NCBI GenBank assembly: GCA_009823395.1
Contig: CM020509.1
Coordinates: forward strand, 4,663,501-4,727,500
Reading direction: 5' to 3'
Length of the DNA stretch: 64,000 bases
From: Thamnaconus septentrionalis
Lineage: Eukaryota > Chordata > Actinopteri > Tetraodontiformes > Monacanthidae
Positions within the stretch are counted from its first letter, which is position 1, and each line of letters opens with the position of its first letter. The notes beneath the pieces are model-generated. The model saw nothing but the letters and a program-made list of their open reading frames with translations. It had not been told where the DNA came from and did not search any database. This document shows, piece by piece, positions 49,836-62,485 of this stretch. A program made the translations under genes and the position numbers.

Positions 49836-51346
49836 GTTATTGTGTTTGGATCATTCCAACAACAGTATTTATCATAGTATCAAAGAAAGCATAAGATAAA
49901 GTGCAATAATACCAGTGTTGCCCACATTCCAGCCGGCGATCCAGGCTAAGATTTTGTTGTTTTCTTCTCTCCACTGAAGATATGGTGTTCACTTACATCT
50001 TTTGTAAAGCCAGACATATTTGGGATCTTGTAACCTCAAAGCATGTGATATCTGATACACTGCAGTGTTATTTGGATGCCTTTCAAGGCTTGTGTGCATT
50101 ACGGTGCGCGGCAGCCAACAAAATGCCTGAGTTCCAGGGAACATTTTGCCTTAAATGCACGCAGCAAAAGTAGAAGTACAACATCGAAAGTACAATATAT
50201 TGACATTTAAGGCATCAAAGCGAAAGCTCAGCCGAGGAACAGGCGATTCCCCAGGAGCTGCTCACACACACACACAAAAAAAAAAAACTGTTTTAAAAAG
50301 AAACTCAAAAATGCATACGAGACAAGTGAAAACATGTGAAAAAATATTGTGCAGCAGAGTTTATCGGGTTGAAAATCCCCTAGAAGAACAGCATTTCATC
50401 TCTGTTTGCCTGGAGTTAGCGATTAGGGGAAAGAAAGCCACTGACAATGTAAGAAATGCAGGTGTGTTTCTTTGACACAAGTAATCCCAGGTTTTATTGG
50501 CTCTGCACTCCCCCTCAAAGGCCCGTGGCCACTTGAAATTCTTTACTGCAAAAACTCTGCAGCCTCTGAAGCCTCTTTAGCGGGGCAGGGGGGAGGAGCC
50601 GGGCCTCCATTTAGCCTGATTTCCTGTCTTTAAAAAAAGGATGAATGACCAGCTTTAGGCCATTGAGAGTGCCCTCACCTATAGCACTCCGTTTGATCTC
50701 GCCATCGCGGCCACAGACAGGTTGAAAGAGAGAGGGCCCTTAATGTCAAGGCCATTCTTAATGAGTCTCAGCGGGCCGGACCAACCGCAGGGCCCCTAAG
50801 AAAATGTAATCCCCCCCGCTTTAGCACAATGTCTTCCTGTACGTCCCTGTGTCCGCTGTTATTCCTCATCGCCGAGCGCTCTTTGAAATTATAAACGCTT
50901 CCGATGGCGCGTTACGCATCCAGACCCTCAGACCGAGCGGCATTAAGGGATTTTTACAGACACATGTATCAGCCTCTGGTCTTCTGAGCTTTAATTTGCA
51001 ATAATCGGGTTAACATTTTATTGACAACGGCTAATCGTGATAAACCTCATTGTCTGGCTCTCATTGTCGCCGCTATTTCGAATCCGGCTCGCCGCTGATA
51101 ATGTTCCCCATTGCTGCCGGAGCTGCGAGAGGGAATTAAGGTGGCATCAAAGCCTTATCAGTTCACAGTCAGCCGCCTCTGCCGCCGCAGTGTTTTTTAT
51201 TTATTTTTTTCTATGACTGACAAAACGTGAAGCGATAACGCCGGCACTGAATGGGAGTCGCCGCCGTGCGTCAGCCTCCGTTCACGGCCGGCTGGAGAAA
51301 AAGATACAAAAAACAAAACAAACGACAGAATATCTCCCACGTTGTC

Positions 51347-51354
51347 ATTTGCAT
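51347..51354 (+). promoter_or_regulatory. Octamer ATTTGCAT
   Basis: This is a perfect POU octamer beside a CpG-rich, low-repeat stretch (about 50590-52560). Other octamers occur by chance in the AT-rich parts of the window (for example 4769-4776), so alone it is weak evidence. Confidence 0.25.
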
Positions 51355-51635
51355 ATCGCGACTCCAAAAGAGCTCGGATGCGGAGGGGAAAGAGGGGAAT
51401 TAATGAGAACTCTGTTTGGCGAGCAGCGAGTTCGCCGTGGCGCCGGCGCAGCCGAGGCTTCTGGTGCGGCGTCGTCCTTGTTGCGAGCCTCTCCTGAAAT
51501 CCTCCACCGCGCTCGAGGTAGCCCTCTTTTGTGTCACTGTATTCCCTCGGCTCCGTTCCACCCCTTTGTTTGCTTTGGTGCAGTTTCCGTGGCGACTGAG
51601 CTCAGGGCCCCCCAATCAGAGGCCCATACCACTGA

Positions 51636-51712
51636 CAGGCAGGGGGAGGGGGAGTCGGAGGAGGGGGAGGATGGGAAGGGGAGGAGGAGGAGGAGGAGGA
51701 GGAGGGCGGGCG
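51636..51712 (+). repeat. Homopurine (GGA)-rich tract
   Basis: G-runs pass into about eight GGA triplets. It could form G-quadruplex or triplex structures. Confidence 0.8.
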
Positions 51713-51824
51713 CAGGGATAGCACAATCACACACACAGACACCCGAGCGCACACATGTGCTTCATATACATTGCATGGACATGAGTGCAAGGATGTATGA
51801 ATTCATGCAATCACTTCGCTGCCA

Positions 51825-51881
<57 letters not shown>
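51825..51881. repeat. (CA)n microsatellite
   Basis: About 28 uninterrupted CA units. They create a false open frame with a poly-TH tail. Confidence 0.95.
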
Positions 51882-51885
<4 letters not shown>

Positions 51886-53000
51886 AGGCCATCAATTTCC
51901 AAACGGTAAACCAACGGTCTCGACTCAACGGCCGTAAATCCGCCAATGACAAAATGCCCTTGTGATAGCGGCGGCGCGAGGCTGTTTTTTTTTCGCAGCC
52001 CTAACGTGTCATGTGACAGCTCGGTCACCCCCCCCTCACACCTCCCATCCTCCCACCATCCCTCCATCGCGACAGCGCCGCCACACTCTATATCCACCTG
52101 GACTCTTCTCTTTGTTCTCTCGTCTCTTTTTGAGGAAGAAAAAAGGGGGAAAAAATCATCGGAATTCCGGGGAGCTTTTGGCCTTTGAAATGTTAACTAC
52201 CACCTGCCATCGCTGCAGGGCCTTCGGAAACCTCCGCCGCCGTGTTTTTTTTTTTTTTTTCGTGCGCACATGTGGGTTTACTCAGCGCGAAAGCTCAGAG
52301 TTTGACCTGTTGTTGTTGTCCGAGCGCTGGAGGAGGGGAAAACCCCTCCGACGCTCTGTTTGACGCGGATGTCGCCCGCCAAAACATTGCCCTCTTCGTT
52401 TCTCCACTTCAAAGCCACCCTGAAAGTTGATCGCGCTCGGCGACGTCACGCTGCCAGGTCCCGCTCTCGGAACGGGATCTGGCTATCGGCACTCATACTG
52501 CTCGCCGCTGATTGACTTGCGACCACGCTGGGGCTTCTCCCGGCCATCTCGCTCTGGGTTTGGTTTAAAAGGAAGAGTTCACTCAGAGCTTCTCATCGCT
52601 TTGCCAAATGAGGTTCCGCCGTCTTTCCTAAGCCACATAACCGTCCTACAAAATTGCACTTGGTGCTAAATTTTCTTTGTTCCAGGTTCACATGAACAGA
52701 ATATTGTTGATGATTTTTTTTTTTTTTCCTTCGGTGAATCTGGAGAACAGAAATGTGGATCACATAAAGTCGCCCGAGCTTCCACTGACGTTGCGGTGGG
52801 TTGTGTGACGGGAATAATATTTCCAATTTCGGCTGGACTGTCCCTTTAATCATCTGTTGCAGGCTGCTCCATTCACTCCCACCCGCCCACCTCTGCCCGC
52901 CTGCTGCCCGAGCTAAAGCAAAAAAAAAAAAAAAAAAAAACTGCTGTAGGTGCATCTTGGCCGAGGGGCTGCAATTTATTTCAATGAAGCCTCTTTTTAA

Positions 53001-53002
<2 letters not shown>

Positions 53003-53039
<37 letters not shown>
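53003..53039. repeat. (GT)n microsatellite
   Basis: About 18 GT units. Confidence 0.95.
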
Positions 53040-53040
<1 letters not shown>

Positions 53041-54300
53041 CACATTGTGTTTACGCTCGTCCCCCCTTATGCATTGGTGGGGTTGTGTGACAGCGAGTTG
53101 GGGGTCTTTGTCTTTGTCCGCAGCCTGCTAGCGTGCACTCTGTTGTGCAGCAGGTGACTGGAATACTGATGGCCTCGGGTCTCCCGGCAGCTCCAGCACT
53201 TCCGCCGTTTCTCCGAGCGCCTCAGCTGGATTCTGTCCCCCCCCCAAAAAAAAAAAAAAAAAAAACATGCAGATTGAGACGGGACGTAGAGCAGAATTCA
53301 GCCCACATTCAGATGAATGTCCGCCGTTTGATTGTGATGCAGATCTTTTGAAAGTCCCCCTCTCACCCACCCCCAAATAAAACAAAGCAACAAAAAACAA
53401 GCGGTTGGAGAAGAAGCTTAAGCCAATCTTATTGTTAGATGGCAGGCAAAGCATCATAAAATGGTTGTAATAAAGTGTAGATGAAGTCGAGATTACACAC
53501 AAAAAAAACAGAAACCAAATAAGTTGTCGTCCTGACAATGAACAACTTGTTGTTCAACAATCAAGTCTTGATATTTTTTTTAATCATAGTTGATACAATG
53601 TTACAATGTTTCCTCTCCCAATGAATTGCTGCATTCCTTTCACTTTTTTTTCATTCTACAATGAAAGTTAGGAGGTGGAAAACCCAGCCAACGAGGAATA
53701 ACAACTGGGATTTACCCTTCATCAACCACAGTAGCTTCATTTTCATTTTTTAAACACCAACAAAATAATCATGGCTTGTAAATTTGCTAAACACCAGTTC
53801 AGTGGCTCTTTATGAGCACGTTTGGACCCAGTGCCCCCCCCCCCCCACCCCCTAGCTCCCCAGCGTGAAGCTCAGATTGATCTCAGTGTGGCTCCAGCCA
53901 TTTTCATCACCCTCTGATTGGTGGCTCCAATCAAATAGAAAGGTCTGGATGTGAAAATAATCTATGGGCGCAGGAGGAGAATGAACAACTGTGAAATTCA
54001 AAGGGCTGCGGGATCACACTGGAGGACTGTTTGGAATATTAACCTGTATTGAAAACAAATCAGCGCTCATACATGCTTAATTTTACAGACTTGATTACTT
54101 TGAAGGATCAATTTTAGGGCAAAAGTGGAACAATTACCTGCTGCAAGGTGCACTCAGAAACCAGCGTGTGGAATTGATTTGAAATCGCAGCTGCTTCCTC
54201 GAGTGCTCCACTCACATCACATGCGTTATTTCCCCACTCATGGTTTTCCAATCATAAATACATATATAATCTTGAGTGTTTATATATAGATTTATATGCA

Positions 54301-54324
54301 TATATATATATATATATATATATA
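54301..54324. repeat. (TA)n microsatellite
   Basis: Twelve TA units, with further TATATA pieces just upstream (54259-54290). Confidence 0.9.
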
Positions 54325-54887
54325 GATGGAGTTTCCTCTGAAAAGGGAACTCCACGTGAGTCGTGAGTGGCTGTTTGCCACTCTCGACTCATTGTGGAGG
54401 GTGAAACACCAAATTATGCTAATTCGAGACGCAACTTTGGATTATTCACAGCATTTTTTCTCCTCCCCCTCCCGTTTTCAATTCCCGTATGTCCCATATT
54501 CAGAGGGGTTATCTAAATGCTAATGTCTCAATGCATCAAACTGAAGGCACAGCCGGCTCGGCAAACAGAAAACCTCCTTTGTTATCGTAGAGGTGGCGGC
54601 GTCGGCGCAGGAGGACGGGGCGGATGAAAGAAGGGCGAGTTTTATTGAAGGGTTTAGAAACATAAAATAGATGTCGCCGACAATCCCGTGTCCCATTTCC
54701 TCAACGCACGCCGGAATGGGCGCGGAGGACACGCCATTTAGATTTCCTGATAGGCTAAGTCCGCCGCTTGCACTCCTGCGCGGCCATGTTGAAATGTTCA
54801 ATTTGTGTGGCGAGCCCCGGCAGTGGCCCCGGCGCCGCCGTGGATTAGCTGTCAGAGATAGCATTGTGTCCTCCGTCACGCCGAGGT

Positions 54888-54925
54888 CGATGCGCGATGC
54901 CGATGCGCGATGCCGATGCGCGATA
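54888..54925. repeat. 13-bp minisatellite
   Basis: CGATGCGCGATGC is repeated at 54888 and 54901, with a partial third unit at 54914. The unit is CpG-rich and contains TGCGCGAT. Confidence 0.85.
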
Positions 54926-55779
54926 GAGATGCGTGAGGGCGCGCGTGTCGCCTCGTGGAAGGTGCGTCTGCGTCGCGCAACGGAAAGGATATAATTAAGT
55001 TGGAGAGTCATTCGTGTTTGCAGAGGATATTCTCCCACAATGCATCTCCCTTACGGTTCAGTGGGGATGTAATGAGATCAAAACCTCAGGGCCCAATATT
55101 GTCTCAGCGATTGTTCCGCTGCAGGATATTAACTGCGACATATTTAGCAAAACAGACAATTCAAACCTTTGCAAACATGTCGCCAGCATTTATTAAAGGT
55201 CCTGTGTGGAACATTTTTATAGAAGCTTGGTATTTCTGACAGCACGCCTTCTATTTTAGGGCACTGTCACATTGGCCTTCTTAAAAAATAGAGGCACAGG
55301 ATGGCAGCGAACGAGGAGCAAGCCCCTTATTGCTCTGTGTATATTCTTATATATAGAAGAACTGTTCCAACGGTAGGAAAACCCAATTACTACTATTGTA
55401 CTGTGAGTATATGCTTTTATTAATGTATTGATGGGCAGCATGTTGAGATTTTACCAATATTAAAATCATAAATTACACTGAACCTTAAAACAATGAACTT
55501 CACTTTAGATTTTTCAAAAGATAAATGAGTGATGGAGGCTGACGGGAAGACTTGATCTGATGGGGAGGTCCGGTTCAAATGCGTTGGTATTGCAGTTCTA
55601 CAGTTCTTATGTGCACTTTTTACCAAGAGGAATCATAGTCTGAACCAAAAATAGGTCCACAATAACACGGAGGCAGTTGCATCAGTTACAGTAACATCCC
55701 TGCTGGTGACCTCATCTTTTTCCCTTCCTTCTTTTCTCCCGTATCGTTCCTCCTGCCTCCCCTCTGCTCGGTGTGCCGA

Positions 55780-56420
55780 GAGTTAAAACTGTAAATCCGC
55801 TGGATAAAGATAAAGGCTAACCTTTCCTCCCCTTCGCTCGCTCCTCGCACCCCCCTCCCCCCCCCTCCTCCTCATCGGCTGCAAAAAACAGCATTTTAAT
55901 TGCTTCCTCTTTGAGGTTGGGTTTGATGGCGAAACCTGCGTAAATCACCTGGATACAGATAAACACCTCTCCCGTATTTCGCCGGCGATTTGTCTCCATC
56001 TCATTTCCCCAACCAACTTTTTTTCCTTTTTTTTCTCCCCCTCGCTCTCCACCCCGGCTGAGGATGGCGATAAGCCTGTAAATCACCGGGCTCCAGATAA
56101 AGTATTTCTCCTCTTTCCTCCCTCCCGCGTTATTCAATCCTGGAACCACCTGAGTGCAGATACACACGTTTTCCTTTCGCTTCCTTTGGCTTAATCATGT
56201 GATTGTCCCACCGATCATCAGGATGCCGATACAATAAAATATTGCTTCCTTTCCTTGCAATAATCGTCCATTACCCGGACCCAGCTCTGCTAAAACACAC
56301 TGTCTCTCTCACACACACACACACGCTCGTAGATTCCCCAGTTCCTCCTTGGCTCGCCCACCTCTCAGAGTGGTCAGGCCTGGAAATCACCTGGCTACAG
56401 ATAAATACCCCCGAGGAATT
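55780..56420. repeat. Degenerate tandem array (about 145-bp period) with E-box/GATA pairs
   Basis: Units with a core like GTAAATCACCTGG followed by ACAGATAAA begin at 55791, 55940, 56078 and 56382, spaced 149, 138 and 304 (about 2 x 152) bp. A partial extra core lies at 56142 and a decayed unit near 56222. Each core pairs an E-box-like CTG (CGG in one) with AGATA after exactly five bases. Pyrimidine-rich stretches fill the rest of each unit. It may be an old satellite-like repeat or an enhancer built by duplication. No coding potential was recognised. Confidence 0.55.
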
Positions 56421-59400
56421 TGTGTTGCTTCTGAAGTCAGCAAGGCAAGCGAGCGAAGGCCCTCCCACCCAGGCCGGGTTGTATAACACTTCCCTAATGG
56501 AATCTGACCTTCACCGCATTCCACTTTTGTCGCTGAGTGTTAGCAACAACAGCAATGGACTCACATTCCCGCTTATAGAGGCACTGCAGCGCCCGGCTTT
56601 CCATACAGAGGGCAGGTGTGCGGTGGAAGGAATACATACATTGTGGGAAAGGAGTGAGGAATATGTTTTCAGCAGCATTATAGCTGGCTGGTTTTGCTTT
56701 TCGCCCCGCAGGCACAAAGCAGAAGATGAAAACTGATTGTTTTTGAACAGGCACAGTAAGCTGGGCTGAAGTTGGTTCCCCGAAAAGCTTCTTCAACAGT
56801 CAGCAAAAAACAAAACCAAATAAACAACATATACAAAGGATTTTGTCAGTGTTTTATTTAACACGATTGCATTTGCTTAAAACTGTAGTTATAGTGTAAT
56901 TATACTGTATCATTTATTTTGTCATTGTGAACAAAATACATATTCTCAAACACTCGTGCAAAAGTCCTGACAGTGAGAAAAGGAAGACAAAAACTAGGTG
57001 CCATTAGTTTCCTCTCCACAGAAAAGGGCTTTTGAATATTTTAAGGGTGCAGGACAGGAATCCCACTCGCTCAGTGTGCAGACAAATAGTGTGGGGGAGT
57101 AGATTTCCATAATAGTACACTGGTATTTACATTACAGTCACATCTTGGCTCATTGTTGCGCATTTATTTTGTGTTCTGGGTGCACTGGCGGTGGCGCAGT
57201 GGCAGGGAGTCTGGAGACAGACAACTGGCTGTAACACTGCCGGAGGCTCAAGCTAGTTTTGAGGAGGGGAGCGTTATGCATTATACAAAGGAATTTGATT
57301 GGACATTCCTTTTCATGGCAGGAAAATGCAGGGATCTAAAAGAAAATCTCAAAGTTCTGGGTAAAATGTCAAAACAAAACAGTCCATGAAAGTAAAGATT
57401 TAGCTAAATAAATTCTGCAATAACAAAGAACGGACAATGTTCTGAAAGGCTGAACTTGACTGTTGTCAACCTTTGGATTGACGTAATGAAGAGTTAAACT
57501 ATCCCTGCTAGTTAAGCAAACTGGGTTAATCACAAACTACCAGAATTAATATCAGTGCAGTGCTTAATCAGATCAACTTTCAGAGATAAATCTGCATTTT
57601 TTTTTTAATTCTACAGTGTTTTTTTTTTTTTTTTAATTCTGTTTTGTTTTGTTCTACTGCAGTAGAATCAACTACAAAGCAGCGCAGCACAGTCACAAAT
57701 GGCTGCTACAATGCTCCATTGATGGGCGTCGCTCAGCCTGCTGAAACTGCAGGTTTTGCTGAGGAAAGAATCCCTGCAGCGTGGGCATGTTTCATCCCCC
57801 AGAATGTTTAAGTCATGAGAGCGATCCTCAGTTCAGACAACTTGTGCAGGCGTCTTCTCCTTTGTGTTCCTCATCTCTCTTCTCGTCTCCTCCTGCGTTC
57901 GCTGCCCTGTTCTTCTCCTTCTTCTCCCTCTCTCTCTCTCCTCCACATACCATCAGAAGGAAGCAAAGCATTCCACATAAACAATGTGAGTTTAATGTGA
58001 CAAAGCATTCAGAGGAGGGTGCGGGTGGAAATCTCAGAGTTATATAAATGCGCTCTGAGATTTATGGGAAAAGGCAGCAGTCAGTGGCCACAGCATCTTA
58101 GCCAGACACATATTTGTAGAGGTTCCATATTGGGTGCATGTTCTCAGCTGCTCATGCACACACAGTATCAGTGGCTTAACTGAAATATATAGCTTTTTCC
58201 TTTAAATCGAGGGAAGTAATTCTCTGAGGCTCCTTTAAAAATAAATAATCATGACTCTCTTTGTGGTTTCTTCAGCTTCTTCCTGGTTGTCGGTCGCTGC
58301 CTCGACTGGCGTCACACGTGGCCAACAGAGTTGATCGTCTTCCCGCTACCGCGTTGTCGCGTCATCGCTCTACCTTTGTGTTCTGACCTTTTGCGCGACT
58401 GGCTTTGGATTCTCAGCCTGTTCGGCTGTGCACCGGCCCCTCGCTGAGCCCCACTCAGCTACCAGCCGGACCAGCTGCGTCAAAGAGTCTGTTTTGGCTC
58501 GACCTTGAGAGTTGAGCAATCTAGTTCACTCATCGTGAGTTCTTCCAGGCCTGACATGCCCAGAGAGTTCACTTTTTTTTAGCCAACAAAATATGAAAGG
58601 ATCCCATTTTGCAGCGTCTTTGTCAGAACCAAAGGCTCCAGGAGATTTCTTCTCCAGCAGTTCCTGGTTGCAGGGGCTACTGTGAGGTTTTATTATTTTT
58701 TTTAATGGTTGAAACTTTGCAGGGTATGTGATCTGCAAAGATATAATGTCTGAAGTTTCAAAAGAAAGGTCCTGAATGGTTTATGTATGACATGACCAAT
58801 CATTGTCCTGTGCAGGGGAAAGGGGTGGGGCTACAGCCAGGGTTTAGAAGCTGTTTTTGTAAATGATGGCGGCCGCAGTCTGATCAGAACTGGACAACAA
58901 GAGAAAGAGCAAATGATGGCAGTAAAAAAACTTTTTTTTCCTGCTGACTGGCTTTGAAATTTGATAGCTATGGGCTGGTGATGCACGTCAAAGGTTGCAT
59001 CTTCGGCCTGTAGAAAGACAACTGGCTCCACTGGTTCTAAAATGTTACATTTTAAACTTGAAGAAATTTGATTGAACACTTGACTTTGATTGATCGAAAG
59101 TCTGTTTATTAACCCTCCAGTTTTGTTATCTTGTTTGAAGGGCCTCTGCCTTAATACATTCTATTGTTTTTGGTTTTTGACAACTAAAATCTTGAAGTGA
59201 CGAGTTATCAGGGAGATGCGACACCATGAAGCTGATGTCTGCGGAGTGAAATGTCTTGATGCATTAAAGTTGCCCCCGTGAGGGCATATGAGCGACTTTC
59301 TCCAAAGACTTCACGCTATACTAGTTCTGACTTCTAAATAACAGTCTTCAGGAGCGTAAAGCCGATTTAAAGGCCAGCGGTTGGAAATACATTCTTCTCA

Positions 59401-60030
59401 TGCAGCAGGTACTTTGCCATCACATCCGCTCTAATTGTGCCGCACGCTATGCCTCCATCCGAGCTACGTCCGCTGCTTAATGGTGCAGAGAGAGGCGCCC
59501 ATGAATAAAACACAGCCGGGCGGAAAGAAATTGCTCTTGCTGGAAGGTGTTCACACGGATCCTGCACAGGAATGTGGCACAAAATGATGAATCGGAAGCA
59601 CTAGTGCAAGACTTCTCTGTCCTTTTTTTTTGTCTATTCTCACTGGCCTCGCCACAAAACAATTGCATTTTATTCCATGGTATAGAAAAAAAACAAAGGT
59701 TATTTATTTTTTTTTTTTACTTTTTTTTCTCATTTTCCAGGAGCTCAGGTTGGACGTGTTTTATCCACCTATAATTTATGTGGGTAACATGACTTCTGGG
59801 GAGACAACAGGCAGGTTTAAACCTGCTCGTTTCCAGTTTCTCAGCTTAATTTAGCCGCTTGCACTCAACTAAATTGAGCGAGAAAAGACGGAACAGCGAC
59901 AGCTTTATGTGTGCTGGATCAGTGGAGTTTCCCATGATGGGTTAGTGTACTGTGTCCTGGATCTCACAGTGCAGCAGACTGAGGAAGTCATTTTGATGAA
60001 AGGTTGCAAAAGGTGGAAAAACGTAGACGG
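56420..60030. other. Non-coding; no gene seen
   Basis: AT-rich with homopolymer runs near 57598-57635. GTGGCGCAGTGG at 57194-57205 resembles the A-box region of tRNA-derived SINEs, but no B box follows. Confidence 0.5.
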
Positions 60031-60482
60031 ACTACTGCTGAATATGAAGTATCAAGCAGAGACAGCAGGGTTATTCGAATTACTCACTGATGTATATACC
60101 TGTTGAGTTCAAAAAGGAGCTGCATCAACAATGCAGACTGAACTGTGGTGGATTTATGTGCAGGTGCAGGTGAGCAGAAGGCAATCAGGTGAATCAGTGG
60201 CAGGTGAGTCGTGGAAGCAGGCGTAGCCGATAACGCTGACGTTCCTCCCAGAGACCAGCTGCAGGACAACGAGCAGGAAGGGACGAGAAGAAACAGAGGA
60301 AAACACCACTGCAGAACCCAACACATCACTCTGCCTCCCCGTTTCCTCAATGGTGCAAAACCCTTATTTAGATAGCGGTGGGTTCTCCGCCACTTTTGCA
60401 CCTCTTTCTGTTTGCGTGTGCAATCTGTGTGCTCCTTCACCTACAGCATGTCGCTGAACTCGCCGACTGCCTGTTAAATTCC
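60031..60482. repeat. Tandem duplication, copy 1 (about 450 bp)
   Basis: This unit repeats almost exactly at 60512-60962. The two differ by a 2-bp gap near 60150, a 1-bp gap near 60252 and at least one substitution near 60433, so they are about 99% identical by eye. Each carries an open minus-strand frame that resembles no protein I know. On the minus strand the unit holds CACCTG-rich sequence followed by an ATAAATCC box, as some fish LTRs do, but no LTR ends were found. Confidence 0.85.
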
Positions 60483-60511
60483 ATTACTCACATCAGTGAG
60501 TAATTCGAATA
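60483..60511. repeat. Fold-back junction between the tandem copies
   Basis: The 29-bp spacer contains a perfect hairpin (arms ATTACTCAC at 60483-60491 and GTGAGTAAT at 60496-60504, 4-nt loop). From 60490 to 60512 the sequence is the exact reverse complement of 60071-60093 inside copy 1. It therefore looks like a templated inverted insertion. Confidence 0.75.
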
Positions 60512-60962
60512 ACTACTGCTGAATATGAAGTATCAAGCAGAGACAGCAGGGTTATTCGAATTACTCACTGATGTATATACCTGTTGAGTTCAAAAAGGAG
60601 CTGCATCAACAATGCAGACTGAACTGTGGTGGTTATGTGCAGGTGCAGGTGAGCAGAAGGCAATCAGGTGAATCAGTGGCAGGTGAGTCGTGGAAGCAGG
60701 CGTAGCCGATAACGCTGACGTTCCTCCCAGAGAGCCAGCTGCAGGACAACGAGCAGGAAGGGACGAGAAGAAACAGAGGAAAACACCACTGCAGAACCCA
60801 ACACATCACTCTGCCTCCCCGTTTCCTCAATGGTGCAAAACCCTTATTTAGATAGCGGTGGGTTCTCCGCCACTTTTGCACCTCTTTCTGTTTGCGTGTG
60901 CAATCTGTGTGCTTCTTCACCTACAGCATGTCGCTGAACTCGCCGACTGCCTGTTAAATTCC
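60512..60962. repeat. Tandem duplication, copy 2 (about 450 bp)
   Basis: This copy begins with the same 40-bp left flank as copy 1 (ACTACTGCTGAATATGAAG) and ends at the same base (TTAAATTCC) without the fold-back sequence. Because the flank is included, it is a segmental tandem duplication and not a second insertion of a mobile element. Confidence 0.85.
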
Positions 60963-62485
60963 TTTCACTCTAAAACGAGTGACCTGTTTTCCTTTTTCTC
61001 TCAGCGGTTCTTAACGTGAAAATATGGAGAAGTGACGTTCTCAGCATGCAGAAACAATCACAGTCGCCAGGTGGTTATTATCCCCTGCTGCTGTCAAAGC
61101 TTGACGTGTGACTAGCGCGTTTGCTCACCGTGTGAATTTTCTATAATAATACCCTGTTTTTTTTTTTTCTTCTTTTCGCCTCTCATGCATTTAAAACATT
61201 CAATGTTCATTAACGTTGTACTTAATATTGGATTTCCAACCAATCGATCAATCCAGTTTACGAGCAAAGCAACCGTGATGAACAACCATGATGAAAGATT
61301 TAAAGGTGCAGACTCCTCTTCGTCCACTGCTGCTAGAGCTGAACTGCAGCCTAATGGTGCAAAAAAAAAAAAATTCCAAGAGCAAATTGCGTGCAAGACG
61401 CGCCGCTTCCCATGGACCTCGACATACACGTGAACACCAGGGTGGCTCCCCCTGAGCCGCTACCTCTTCAGGTTCTTGTTATGCTTTGTCTAAGGTGGCC
61501 AGTGATCCGCTGCTTACCCCCGGACAATCGCCCAGCCCGCCGATATTTAATTAGAGCTCATTAAAAAAAAAAAAAAAAAGGCTGTCGTGAAAGAAACGTG
61601 GCTCCTGGCCACTGCCGCTCAGATGCAAGCGAGTTCATTTTGGCGGCGTCTCCGACAGGTCTTCATTTCTCGGCTTAATCCACCTCGTCTCGCGGCCCAC
61701 TGACAGCTCCCTCTTTGTGCGGCCTCATTCAGGTCGGGATTGAGATCCCGGTGGGAGGGGGCGGAGTTGGAGGGCCCTTATGAGAAACGCCGGGATGCAA
61801 CAATACGGCGGCTATTCCTGGACCCCCGATTGTTTGCTTTTCTGAAGTGGCTGCAGGGGGAGAGAAAGAAAAGGAGGAGGCGAGGGGGTTTGGTTGGACG
61901 TCCGGGATGATTCTTGAGTATTGCGCAGAAATTTAGCATCCAGGCTGGACGGTGGAGTTCATCAGTTATCTGCAGAGGTGCTTAGACAATAGGTCAATCA
62001 CTGCTGCCCACCAAGAGGAGCAGGGGGAGGGGGAGGAGGGGAGGAGCAGGGGGGGGGGTCCTGTGTCGAGGCAACCCCGGCCGCCCTTTCAGATTGGTGT
62101 TATTGTTGATGAAGGCACACAGGCCAGTTCCATATGTGCGAGCTCGGGACAGAGTCAACAACTCTCACCTCTCCGCTGTGCTCCCATTGGCCGCCGCTGC
62201 CACCCAGAAAAAGCCACTCTGAGCTCAAAAGGCCGTGACGGTGCTCACAGAGCTTGCTCAACCATGACGCCATTGTTGCTGAATGTGTCCGGATGATTTT
62301 TTTTGCCCTTTTCTCTCCCTACAGCATTTTGTCAGTGTGTGTCTGCGTGTGTGCTTCTCAACCTGTGCGTCAATGGCTTTGCAGTCACGATCATCCTGGA
62401 AACTGGATCATCACAGGCCACAGTTGATGAAGTCGGGCTGGTTGGATGAAAACAGGATTTGATCCTTTCCTCAACCTGCATCACT

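Larger units (their letters stand above)
50590..52560. other. CpG-rich, low-repeat non-coding stretch
   Basis: Long runs have balanced composition with TAAT, octamer and CG-rich words, interrupted by the GGA and CA tracts. It has the look of conserved regulatory DNA, but nothing here proves it. Confidence 0.35.

Noticed and set aside
51349..51885. 178-aa plus-strand frame
   Set aside because: Low-complexity arginine/glycine-rich middle from the GGA tract and a TH-repeat end from the CA microsatellite, with no homology recognised.
55568..55580. GGTTCAAATGC, resembling a tRNA B box
   Set aside because: No A box or cloverleaf fold at the right distance upstream.
57189..57216. GTGGCGCAGTGG as a tRNA-derived SINE head
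   Set aside because: No B box or SINE body follows. Too short to call.
60084..60920. Duplicated minus-strand frames that look like a small gene family
   Set aside because: The frames are alike only because the DNA is duplicated. Small indels between the copies shift the frame and change the C-terminus, so coding selection is not evident.
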